Source of the DNA: an uncultured Clostridia bacterium
GTDB lineage: Bacteria > Bacillota > Clostridia > Oscillospirales > Ruminococcaceae
Reading direction: 5' to 3'
Length of the DNA stretch: 26,362 nt
Assembly: GCA_937891895.1 (NCBI GenBank)
Contig: CALATN010000172.1
Location: forward strand, 1-26,362
Part shown: piece by piece, positions 8,180-15,452 of the stretch
How the letters are laid out: each line of letters starts with the position of its first letter
Numbering within the stretch: the stretch's first letter is position 1
Program-made: the position numbers and the translations under genes
Notes under the pieces: model-generated
Told to the model about the DNA's origin: nothing
Database searches by the model: none
Seen by the model: only the letters and a program-made list of their open reading frames with translations

Positions 8180-9040
8180 TTAAAAGGATAATTTTGCTTT
8201 TACCTGCACATTACTCTCCTTATCGCAAGACTTACAATAACCAACCCACACCATAAAAATAATTGCATACGGAATAATCATCCTCAGCGAATACGTTGAT
8301 ACAAGCTGCGCGGTGGAAACACCCTCAAACAGACCAAATTCAAGCATTGCCAAAAAATCCATTCCTGCGTGCAGAATAATCGTCACCTTCAGCGAACGGA
8401 ACGAATAATATGCTTCTGTGAAGAGTATACCAATAACACTTGCGCCAACAGACTGCACCAACACTCCCACTGCATCAGCATCTGCCATATTCGAAAGATG
8501 TACCATTCCAAAAACAATTCCCGAAACAAATGCCGCTAAATGTCTTCCGTCCTTATCCTTACCGAAAGTACAAAGCATGCTTTCAGCAATTACTCCACGA
8601 AAAACAGCCTCCTCAGCAATTCCGATAAACAGCACAAAAAGCACAAATAAAAATATATCACCTACAGGACGCAATTCTGAAAATGAATGCCCGCGAAATG
8701 CTCTGATTGATTGAACCACAACAGCAAAAACTAAAAAAGATAACATACTTATTTTCCTTCTGCGCTTAAGCTGTCTGAACTGTGTAAAATCTCCACCACG
8801 AAGTCTATCAAAGCCTGCTGTAATTTTCAGCATAAACAATGCAAATACTGCAAGCAACCCTTCACTTACTGTATTTTTCAGCACTGTTGAGCAATCCGAA
8901 AGCTGTTTATCTACGATAAAACCGCAAAGATTCACTACTGCAAGAAACACTATTGCAATAACTAAACAGGTAAGGACAGCGGTCTTACCATGTAACAATT
9001 TACTCATATAAAAGTTTTTATTTGCCTTGTACAAAATCAT
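8180..9040 (-). CDS. CPBP-family intramembrane metalloprotease (CAAX protease-like)
   Basis: This 286-aa polytopic membrane protein has several hydrophobic segments (about 21-42, 60-75, 100-112, 127-142, 168-182, 195-210, 262-280). The family motifs are all present: Glu143-Glu144-x3-Arg148 (EEAVFRG), Phe177-x3-His181 (FGMVH) and His224-x3-Asp228 (HAGMD). Bacterial members process prenylated or peptide substrates, and some act in bacteriocin self-immunity or regulated proteolysis; the substrate here is unknown. A GAAAGGA site precedes the ATG and a TATACT -10 lies at 9084-9089. It is a single-gene unit closed by a strong terminator. Confidence 0.88.
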   Translation of the reverse strand: MILYKANKNFYMSKLLHGKTAVLTCLVIAIVFLAVVNLCGFIVDKQLSDCSTVLKNTVSEGLLAVFALFMLKITAGFDRLRGGDFTQFRQLKRRRKISMLSFLVFAVVVQSIRAFRGHSFSELRPVGDIFLFVLFVLFIGIAEEAVFRGVIAESMLCTFGKDKDGRHLAAFVSGIVFGMVHLSNMADADAVGVLVQSVGASVIGILFTEAYYSFRSLKVTIILHAGMDFLAMLEFGLFEGVSTAQLVSTYSLRMIIPYAIIFMVWVGYCKSCDKESNVQVKAKLSF

Positions 9041-9220
9041 TCAGCATCCTTTCTTCATTTTTACAACACTAATATGCATTTTAAGTATAATGCTGTATCC
9101 CCCAAAAATCATTTTAAAAAGTCTGCGAACTTTCTTATCTGATTGCAACTTCTTATATTATGTTTATCTTGAAACAGAATAAATTACGTGTTACAATAAT
9201 ATCATTGGATAGGCACTCTC

Positions 9221-9268
9221 TTTTGCTACAGATTCTGCATATACTTCAAATTCCTTTTGTTGTACAAT
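9221..9268 (+). promoter_or_regulatory. Promoter with the TTTTGCTACAGATT motif, copy A (GIY-YIG/rtcB operon)
   Basis: The motif at 9221-9234 is followed by exactly 28 nt and then TACAAT (9263-9268), 43 nt before the start of the GIY-YIG gene. There is no TTGACA-like box at the -35 position (TATACT there). The same layout occurs at three other operons in the window. Confidence 0.75.
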
Positions 9269-9311
9269 AAATATACCGAAAGGGAAAAGAAAAACGAAAG
9301 GAAATGATATT

Positions 9312-9653
9312 ATGCAGCTTTACAAGTCAGGAAGACCAAAGGAAGTTCACCCACTTGACCCGAATGAAACAAGGGTTATTCCAAAGGCAAAGGGAGAATA
9401 CCGTATTCTCCATGGAGAAACCAAGGAAGTTATGTACCTTGGTGTAACATGTGATCTTCACAGACGCGAACGTGAACACGAACGCACAGGCAAGATCAAC
9501 GATGAAAATTGCATTTTTGCATACAAGGTTGCTGATGGAAGAGCCTCACAGGATCGCATCAATGACCACGAACGTGCAAAGATCAACAAGCACGATCCTC
9601 CCCTTAATCAGAGAGCAGGCGGAGCAGGAAGGCACTTTGGAAAGAAGCGTTAA
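9312..9653 (+). CDS. Small GIY-YIG-like nuclease
   Basis: This 113-aa basic protein has a compact GIY-YIG layout: GEYRIL (28-33) in the GIY position, MYLGVTCDL (41-49) for YIG, Arg51/Arg52 on the following helix, Glu87 (HERAKI) as the likely metal-binding Glu, and Asn99 (PPLNQ) near the end. GIY-YIG domains cut nucleic acid; the substrate cannot be told from sequence. The start has an AAAGGAAA site ~10 nt upstream. rtcB begins 22 nt after its stop on the same strand, so nuclease and RNA ligase form a two-gene operon. The G-E-Y and Y-L-G variants are divergent, which lowers confidence. Confidence 0.75.
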   Translation: MQLYKSGRPKEVHPLDPNETRVIPKAKGEYRILHGETKEVMYLGVTCDLHRREREHERTGKINDENCIFAYKVADGRASQDRINDHERAKINKHDPPLNQRAGGAGRHFGKKR

Positions 9654-9675
9654 TTATATTACGGAGGGAATCCAA

Positions 9676-10908
9676 ATGATTACAATCACAGGTGAATACA
9701 CATCCGCCATTGTATATTCAGATAACATTAGTGATACAGCTTATGAACAGATTCAGCAGCTTTGCACTCATCCTATGTTTGCATCTGCAACGGTCAGAAT
9801 AATGCCGGATTGTCACGCCGGTAAGGGTTGCGTAATCGGATTCACCTCCGTATCATCTGAAAAGATTGTTGTTCCTAACCTCGTAGGCACAGATATTGGC
9901 TGTGGTGTAATGACAACCATTTTTGAAACCAACAGAACAATTGATTTCCATAAGCTTGATAGTTTTATCAGGTCTGAGCTCCCAAGCGGAAACGAAATCC
10001 GCACCTCACCGTGTCCACAGGTGAAGGATACAGATAGTCTTGCGGAAAATGTTATGCATATCTGCCGTGTTATTCGTAAGGAAGATATGGCAGAGCATTT
10101 TCTCAACAGTATGGGTACGCTTGGCGGTGGAAATCATTTTATTGAAATTGACCGTATTTCCGATAACAGATATATGCTTGCTGTTCATACAGGAAGCCGT
10201 AGTCTTGGCACATATATCTGCAAGTATTTCCAGTCAAGAGCAAGCGTTATTGATGAACGTAAGAAGAGGGCACTTGTCGAACGACATCGTACTGCACGAA
10301 CTTCTGAAGAACATCAGCTCATTACCCGTGAAATTGAAAATCTTCCTCAGGTTTCGCAGGATCAGGCATATATTACAGATGAACTTTATGACAGCTATAT
10401 CGACTGTATGCTTCGTGCAAAGGATTTTGCAGAAGAAAACCGTCGCTGCATTTCTGATGCAATCATTGAATATCTTACCCGTGAAGATAACATTATCTTA
10501 ACTGATCGCTTTGACACAGTGCATAATTATGTTGACTGGTATGACAACGAGCATACGGCAATCGTAATCCGTAAGGGTGCTGTTGCTTCAGAAGGAGGTC
10601 AGCATCTGTGTATTCCTCTTAATATGCGTGACGGAATTATTGTAGGACGAGGAAAGGGCAATTCAGCCTGGAATCACTCCGCTCCCCACGGAGCAGGCAG
10701 ACAGTTGAGCCGTTCAGCCGCAAAGCAGCAGCTTTCAATGGAGGATTATATCTCATCAATGGATGGTGTAAATACTTGGTCCGTAAATGAAAACACCCTT
10801 GATGAAGCACCACAGGCATACAAGCCGGCCGAAGAAATCATCAACGGAATTTCAGAAACCGTGGATATTGAATTTATTGCAGAAACGCTCTATAACTTTA
10901 AGGCATAA
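9676..10908 (+). CDS. rtcB: RtcB RNA-splicing ligase family protein
   Basis: RtcB joins RNA ends carrying 2',3'-cyclic phosphate or 3'-phosphate to 5'-OH ends, using GTP and Mn2+. This 410-aa protein carries the signature blocks: PDCHAGKGCVIG (44-55), GTDIGCGV (71-78, Asp73 and Cys76), GGGNHF (150-155, His153), HTGSRSLG (171-178), HNYVDWYDN (283-291), RKGAVASEGG (299-308) and HGAGRQLSR (338-346), where His338 would be the guanylated residue. The metal ligands look complete. The start at 9676 is chosen because GGAGGG sits 7 nt upstream and the family N-terminus begins there; the frame is open further left, inside the upstream gene. It is second in the GIY-YIG operon under the TTTTGCTACAGATT promoter. 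Confidence 0.95.
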   Translation: MITITGEYTSAIVYSDNISDTAYEQIQQLCTHPMFASATVRIMPDCHAGKGCVIGFTSVSSEKIVVPNLVGTDIGCGVMTTIFETNRTIDFHKLDSFIRSELPSGNEIRTSPCPQVKDTDSLAENVMHICRVIRKEDMAEHFLNSMGTLGGGNHFIEIDRISDNRYMLAVHTGSRSLGTYICKYFQSRASVIDERKKRALVERHRTARTSEEHQLITREIENLPQVSQDQAYITDELYDSYIDCMLRAKDFAEENRRCISDAIIEYLTREDNIILTDRFDTVHNYVDWYDNEHTAIVIRKGAVASEGGQHLCIPLNMRDGIIVGRGKGNSAWNHSAPHGAGRQLSRSAAKQQLSMEDYISSMDGVNTWSVNENTLDEAPQAYKPAEEIINGISETVDIEFIAETLYNFKA

Positions 10909-10949
10909 AAAAGCTGTACAAGGAGAATCAATCGCCTTGTACAGCTTTT
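10909..10949. terminator. Bidirectional terminator between rtcB and the coiled-coil gene
   Basis: AAAAGCTGTACAAGG (10909-10923) is a perfect 15-bp match to CCTTGTACAGCTTTT (10935-10949). It has an A-run on one side and a T-run on the other and lies between two converging genes. Confidence 0.9.
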
Positions 10950-10952
10950 AGT

Positions 10953-12299
10953 TTAAAACATCTTTTTATTTATTTCGGACACAAGGTTTTTTCCGCCTCT
11001 GCCACTATCACTGCAGGTAGCCGCAGCTTCACATACATATCGATGATCACCATTGAGTGCAATTTTATAATGTTTTCCATGAGCAATAATTTCTATGCCC
11101 ACTTCGGCAAGAGCCTGATTTATTTTCGTTGTATCAAAATTTGTATAACCATCAATAGCCTGTTTTATGATTTTTTTGTTTTTTTCGGGTATCCCTTTGA
11201 CAGGATTGGCCTTTACAACAGAATCAATTATATCTGCTCTTCTTGTGTCATCGGCTGTATTTTTTCGGTAATCAGAAATAATTTCCATAATTATCTCACG
11301 CTGTTCATCAGCATACAAATCCTCTTCCTTGCCGTACATAATAAGCGGCCTGCCGTTTTCACGCATACGCTCATTTTCATTCATAAGCCTTGCATTTTCT
11401 GCACGCAAACGTCCTATCTCGCGGTTCAGTTCATTGTTTGCGTCAGACTCCTCATCGATACGTTTTTCAAGTTCACAACACATATCTATAAGGGCTTCAT
11501 TGTCAGCACAAACATCCCTGAGTTTTGTAAGTGCATTTCTGCCTGATGAAGCAATCTTTTCATTCTGAATACCGTCCCAGCTTTCAAGCTTTTCATACTC
11601 TCTTCTGTTGAGATAATCGTAAACAATCCACTGAATTTCCCTGTGATAAGGATATGCACCAAACGAAACAGGAGGAGTATTCCTGTGTGGGAAGAACACA
11701 TAAATCGGGTCGGGATATGTATCTTTAAGTACACTTTCACTGTCGCTTACAACAACAGCAAGTCCTGCAAGCTTTTCAGCAAGCTTGTCCGCATTGATTT
11801 CTGCGGTCGAAGAAAGATACACAATCGGCAGTGAATATCTGTCCGAGGTGCTTACAGCGGCTTCAAGTATTTCTTTGTCGGAAATGCAGATTGCCTTTGA
11901 CGTAATGTCAAGTCCGCAGCATTTCCCTGCAAAGCCACGCTCAATTATCTGAGAAACAAAATTCGGTACTCCGCCTCTCGAAGATATATTTACAGTGCTG
12001 TCGGCAACCGTCCTGTTCACATATACCGAAATCACCGCCGTACCGTAATTGAGAATAAGGTCGGTATCCCATTCGCCGCCGTTGTTGCTTATATGTATTC
12101 TTGCCGCAATAATATTCTTTTCAGCAAGTTCGGTAACCTCTATGTTTCTGTCATCATCACCCGCAATAAATGAAAACGAGTTTTCTTCAATGTCAGCTAT
12201 GGGGTAAGAACTCTCCTTGTTCCAATCAGCAATATTTTTTACAAATTCACTCTTGCTGAATTCGGGAGTAACCCTGAAACGAGTTGAATAAATAAGCAT
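10953..12299 (-). CDS. Unknown coiled-coil protein
   Basis: I do not recognise this 448-aa protein. The start at 12299 (MLIYSTRFRV) has AAGGGTGA 6 nt upstream; the frame could extend to 12341 but only through the 16-bp hairpin. Residues 1-240 look like a mixed alpha/beta region. Residues ~265-317 are a strong coiled coil with Glu/Arg/Asn heptads. The C-terminus (~400-448) has a compact block, HGKHYKIALNGDHRY then CSDSGRGGKNLVSEI, that looks like a small conserved domain. There is no signal peptide or membrane segment. It is on the same strand just downstream of the first VI-D array, separated by a hairpin. A role in the CRISPR neighbourhood is only positional. Confidence 0.8.
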   Translation of the reverse strand: MLIYSTRFRVTPEFSKSEFVKNIADWNKESSYPIADIEENSFSFIAGDDDRNIEVTELAEKNIIAARIHISNNGGEWDTDLILNYGTAVISVYVNRTVADSTVNISSRGGVPNFVSQIIERGFAGKCCGLDITSKAICISDKEILEAAVSTSDRYSLPIVYLSSTAEINADKLAEKLAGLAVVVSDSESVLKDTYPDPIYVFFPHRNTPPVSFGAYPYHREIQWIVYDYLNRREYEKLESWDGIQNEKIASSGRNALTKLRDVCADNEALIDMCCELEKRIDEESDANNELNREIGRLRAENARLMNENERMRENGRPLIMYGKEEDLYADEQREIIMEIISDYRKNTADDTRRADIIDSVVKANPVKGIPEKNKKIIKQAIDGYTNFDTTKINQALAEVGIEIIAHGKHYKIALNGDHRYVCEAAATCSDSGRGGKNLVSEINKKMF

Positions 12300-12321
12300 A
12301 TAAATCACCCTTTTATACATC

Positions 12322-12358
12322 AAAGGACAATATGATCCCAAAGATCATATTGTCCTTT
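12322..12358. terminator. Perfect 16-bp hairpin between VI-D array 1 and the coiled-coil gene
   Basis: AAAGGACAATATGATC (12322-12337) pairs with GATCATATTGTCCTTT (12343-12358) around a 5-nt loop. The T-run follows on the plus strand, so as an intrinsic terminator it is best oriented against plus-strand transcription. On the minus strand it would sit at the end of the array transcript, just ahead of the next gene. Confidence 0.6.
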
Positions 12359-12373
12359 ATTTTTTTTGTGTGG

Positions 12374-12876
12374 ATATAGTTCGCCTTACATTTGGTAAGG
12401 TAGCAGAACCTGTAATTCAGTATTACCAGAATAATTAATGGTTGTAGAACCTTACCATTTGGTAAGGTAGCAGAACCTGAGTCTTATCTCAACCCAGATG
12501 GTTCCAGTTGTAGAACCTTACCGTTTGGTAAGGTAGCAGAACAGGAACGTGAAAGATGTTTAATGGTTGTAGAACCTTACCATTTGGCAAGGTAGCAGAA
12601 CACAGAAGAAAATGTTTATAAACGTGATTATGGTTGTAGAACCTTACCAACCAACAGGTTGGCAAGGTAGCAGAACATGATTTCGCTAAAGACGTAACGA
12701 GAGAATGTTGTAGAACCTTACCATTTGGTAAGGTAGCAGAACACCAAGGCATCCTTTATCGTTAGTGCTATTAAGTTGTAGAACCTTACCATTTGGTAAG
12801 GTAGCAGAACAAAACTCGTATTGGGTAAACCAGTTGTAGAACCTTACCAACCAACAGGTTGGCAAGGTAGCAGAAC
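12374..12876 (-). CRISPR. Type VI-D CRISPR array 1 (8 repeats, 7 spacers)
   Basis: Repeats lie at 12374-12409 (degenerate, trailer end), 12441-12476, 12507-12542, 12566-12601, 12633-12676, 12707-12742, 12775-12810 and 12833-12876 (leader end). Read on the minus strand, the 36-nt repeat has a CCTTACC/GGTAAGG stem and ends TCTACAAC, close to the TCTAAAAC tail of known Cas13d repeats. Two copies (12633-12676 and 12833-12876) are 44 nt, with the stem enlarged to CCTTACCAACC/GGTTGGCAAGG. Spacers are 31, 30, 23, 31, 30, 32 and 22 nt from left to right. The minus direction is supported by the repeat tail, the promoter on the right and the decayed repeat on the left. It is unrelated in sequence to the I-C array. 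Confidence 0.93.
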
Positions 12877-12929
12877 GTGTTGTTTATTTAACACAATTAT
12901 AGTGTACCATATTCGCTTTATTTTGTCAA
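12877..12929 (-). promoter_or_regulatory. Leader and promoter of VI-D array 1
   Basis: On the minus strand TTGACA (12924-12929), a 17-nt spacer and TACACT (12901-12906) are followed by 24 nt to the first repeat. Those 24 nt match the leader of array 2 at 22 of 24 positions, including a GTGTT/AACAC inverted repeat. Transcription should start about 17 nt before the first repeat. Confidence 0.8.
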
Positions 12930-12996
12930 TACACACTATAAAATTATCGTGAAAAGTCAAATTTCTTACATAAAAAGGTAAAATAGCTTGGCTTTA

Positions 12997-13037
12997 TTCA
13001 TAATTTGTCAACATATCGAATATTGACAAACTATGAA
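12997..13037. repeat. 41-nt imperfect palindrome between the WYL genes and array 1
   Basis: TTCATAATTTGTCAA (12997-13011) is the reverse complement of TTGACAAACTATGAA (13023-13037) except for one base. It lies 11 nt after the stop codon of the WYL gene. No U-tract follows on the minus strand, so it may be a protein-binding site or a weak terminator. Confidence 0.6.
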
Positions 13038-13048
13038 CTTGTATGTGT

Positions 13049-14122
13049 TTACGGCATATTGTTATACATCTGCAAAAGCCTCTTTATAACGGTCTCCCGC
13101 AGAGTGCTCTTTGTATCTGTTACATACTTCTTTTTTATTTCGTCATACCGCTGAACCTCAATTACTTCAACTGTGCTTCCAAGAGAAATAATATCATTGA
13201 TAATTGATTCCTCATCAAAACAGTAAAAGTCAAGGGCAATATTTACCGTATCGCTTTTCTTGTCATAAACGGTCCTGCGCTTGTACGAACTGAAAATTCT
13301 CATACATCTCTCAACAGATTTTTTGCTCCTATTATTATCTGTTCTGAGAATAAGACGTCTTCTCTGTTTTTTGTAAAACTGCTCCTCGGGGTCGAAATCA
13401 ATGTCAATATCTGTAAGTTCCACGCTTTTGAAACGGCTGACATTCATTTTTATAAAACGCATTTTCGGGCCATCAGGATGAAGTGCAAGACAAATTACGC
13501 GGTTTCTGAGCGAATACATAAATCTGTACGGCGAGCCTATGCCCTCATATTCTCCATCCCTTGATGCATAAACATACTTTATTTTCTTGCCAAGCCGCAA
13601 AGCCTCAGCAATCACAAGAATATGCTTACGCATCTGACTCTCATCAATTTCTTCCGTCACAACCTCACGTTCAATATAGTTTCCTGTTATGTGCGAAACA
13701 TCATATCCGCCCAGCCTATCAAACTCATCTCTGAGTTTTGCAATAAGCTCCTCACTCATAAAGCAGCGCGCTTCCTTGTCCTCAAGCATAAGTCGGATGT
13801 ATTCCTTTTCCTGTCTGCTGAAGACGATAGGGAAAGGAATGTCACCTATTTCATACAGACTAATATAATCAGTGTCGTCTTTCTTTTCCCAACAGAACAA
13901 GTCACCCTCTTTCTGATTATCAGTATCAAAATATACATCTTTTATGCGCTTATCTTCAAGCATACTGCTTTGCGTGCCGTCATCATCAAAATTCACATCT
14001 ATAATTTTTTCAATGAGTTCTTTAAGTATTAACTTGCTCATTTCACCTTCAGATCTAAGCTTATTCACAACAAAAGGTAATGCTCTGATTATATGGCTGT
14101 CATATACATTAAAAAGCTCCAT
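13049..14122 (-). CDS. WYL-domain protein 1, type VI-D associated
   Basis: This 357-aa protein has a WYL domain at about residues 168-240 (KKIKYVYASRDG, IGSPYRFMYSLRNRVICLAL, RFIKMNVSRF) followed by the C-terminal extension typical of WYL regulators. WYL proteins commonly accompany Cas13d, and one from a Ruminococcus system is known to stimulate Cas13d activity. No ribbon-helix-helix is evident at the N-terminus, unlike the described stimulator, so equivalence is uncertain. A TTGGAGA site precedes the ATG. It overlaps the upstream gene by 14 nt, so the two are translationally coupled. Array 1 follows it on the same strand with its own promoter. Confidence 0.85.
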   Translation of the reverse strand: MELFNVYDSHIIRALPFVVNKLRSEGEMSKLILKELIEKIIDVNFDDDGTQSSMLEDKRIKDVYFDTDNQKEGDLFCWEKKDDTDYISLYEIGDIPFPIVFSRQEKEYIRLMLEDKEARCFMSEELIAKLRDEFDRLGGYDVSHITGNYIEREVVTEEIDESQMRKHILVIAEALRLGKKIKYVYASRDGEYEGIGSPYRFMYSLRNRVICLALHPDGPKMRFIKMNVSRFKSVELTDIDIDFDPEEQFYKKQRRRLILRTDNNRSKKSVERCMRIFSSYKRRTVYDKKSDTVNIALDFYCFDEESIINDIISLGSTVEVIEVQRYDEIKKKYVTDTKSTLRETVIKRLLQMYNNMP

Positions 14123-15323
14123 ATTTCTCCAACGCCTTTCTTATATCTTTTTTTACATATGCATATAAAACAGGTGAATCATCTTTGGAAATGTGTATCT
14201 TATTTCCATATCTTCTTACAAAAGGTACGATATCCTTAAAATTTAGCAGATTGGCTTCATAACGGCATTTGTGTCTTGCTGTTTTTGTTACCTTGCCGAC
14301 AGGAACTATTTTATTTACATTTGCTACGCAATCGTCAAAGTCAATTACAACATATTCCGCTTTGTTCTTCGAAGGAGAAAGCCACATTTTATTCAGAACG
14401 TCATCAAGCTCACTATTGGCAATTTCTACTGTTGACTCACTTGGTTTATCTTTACATATTTCCACTTCAAACATATCATCAAGCCTGTAACATTTTATCT
14501 CATCTTGCCAAACTATAGCCCAGCCTCTTCCACTTTGAAACTCATACATTACCTTTAATGGAAGTGCTTTAATAGGCTCCTTTATCTTTTGCTTTTCTTG
14601 TTTTCTTGTCTTGAACTCTATTAAGCCTTTATTTTTCATTGCGCCAAATATAGTATATACTGCATTATCATTTAGAAGTCTGTCAATGTTGTTATATTCA
14701 AAAACAGGTGCAACAATATCAGAGATTATCTTTTTATCCGACAACTTCATATAATCATTTATTTTATCACATGCAAAATACCCAGGAACACTGAAAGGTG
14801 CTTTCCCATTATAGAACATAAGAGCATTGAACAACTGTACAAATTCTTCATCACTGAATTTAGCTTTTCCTGCATCCATATAGAATAACGAATCCTTACG
14901 AGCATCAGTTCCGAAATATTCTTCAACCTCACTGTACCATTTTGTTTTATTGAATTTGGATTTAACCCCATTCATGTTATATATCCTATTTACATACTCG
15001 ATAGTACAGCCTTTCATTTGTTTTTTTCCACAGAAGTGATACAAATTTACAAGTCCAAGCACCTCACGGCTATATCTATCATTTGATATGTGCTGGAATT
15101 TGGTTTGATTTCGTTGATTTATTGGTATTCCAACCATTTTCTCTAAAATAAACTGTACAGGCTGATGCCATTTATTATATGTGTCTTCGGTGTTAAAAAG
15201 AGAATTATTTATTTTCTCCTTAATTACTTTATCATTAAAATCCGTATTTGAAAAGCACCCATAAACATAAAAGAGTCGAGCTACTTCTGAAAGCATCTTA
15301 AAATTATCCTTAAATAAATTCAT
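14109..15323 (-). CDS. WYL-like protein 2, partner of the adjacent WYL protein
   Basis: This 404-aa protein has an N-terminal helical region with a probable winged-helix part. A divergent WYL-like segment follows at about 250-290 (IKALPLKVMYEFQ, GRGWAIVWQDE, CYRLDDMFEVEI). It then has a basic C-terminus. Length and layout resemble the longer partner in tandem WYL gene pairs of Clostridia. It is the first gene of the two-gene operon, behind a TTGAAA-N17-TATAAT promoter (15363-15391), with AGGAGA upstream of the ATG at 15323. It could be a DNA- or RNA-binding regulator forming a heterodimer with WYL protein 1; this is inference from the overlap and from paired WYL proteins such as PafB-PafC. 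Confidence 0.65.
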   Translation of the reverse strand: MNLFKDNFKMLSEVARLFYVYGCFSNTDFNDKVIKEKINNSLFNTEDTYNKWHQPVQFILEKMVGIPINQRNQTKFQHISNDRYSREVLGLVNLYHFCGKKQMKGCTIEYVNRIYNMNGVKSKFNKTKWYSEVEEYFGTDARKDSLFYMDAGKAKFSDEEFVQLFNALMFYNGKAPFSVPGYFACDKINDYMKLSDKKIISDIVAPVFEYNNIDRLLNDNAVYTIFGAMKNKGLIEFKTRKQEKQKIKEPIKALPLKVMYEFQSGRGWAIVWQDEIKCYRLDDMFEVEICKDKPSESTVEIANSELDDVLNKMWLSPSKNKAEYVVIDFDDCVANVNKIVPVGKVTKTARHKCRYEANLLNFKDIVPFVRRYGNKIHISKDDSPVLYAYVKKDIRKALEKYGAF

Positions 15324-15362
15324 AACCCTTTTCTCCTGATCAAGTAATATAGTATATATTTC

Positions 15363-15391
15363 ATTATACCATTCAAACTATCGCTTTTCAA
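15363..15391 (-). promoter_or_regulatory. Promoter of the WYL gene pair
   Basis: On the minus strand TTGAAA (15386-15391), 17 nt, then TATAAT (15363-15368), 39 nt before the start codon. The -35 box touches the nrdD terminator hairpin. Confidence 0.75.
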
Positions 15392-15437
15392 CACAAAAAG
15401 AAGTGTGAAACAGAGAATGTTTCAGCTTCTTTTTGTG
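15392..15437 (-). terminator. Terminator hairpin after nrdD
   Basis: CACAAAAAGAAG (15392-15403) pairs with CTTCTTTTTGTG (15426-15437), with TGAAAC/GTTTCA pairing further in. It begins 16 nt after the nrdD stop codon. Confidence 0.8.
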
Positions 15438-15452
15438 CCGTACAACTAAAAA

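Noticed and set aside
9451..9675. rtcB starting at 9451
   Set aside because: The extension lies inside the GIY-YIG gene, has no RtcB-like sequence, and GGAGGG points to 9676.
12489..12752. Open minus-strand frame of 87 codons over VI-D array 1
   Set aside because: It is translated CRISPR repeats and spacers.
12374..12876. Plus-strand transcription of VI-D array 1
   Set aside because: The repeat is nearly palindromic, but the leader promoter, the decayed trailer repeat and the TCTACAAC tail all support the minus strand.
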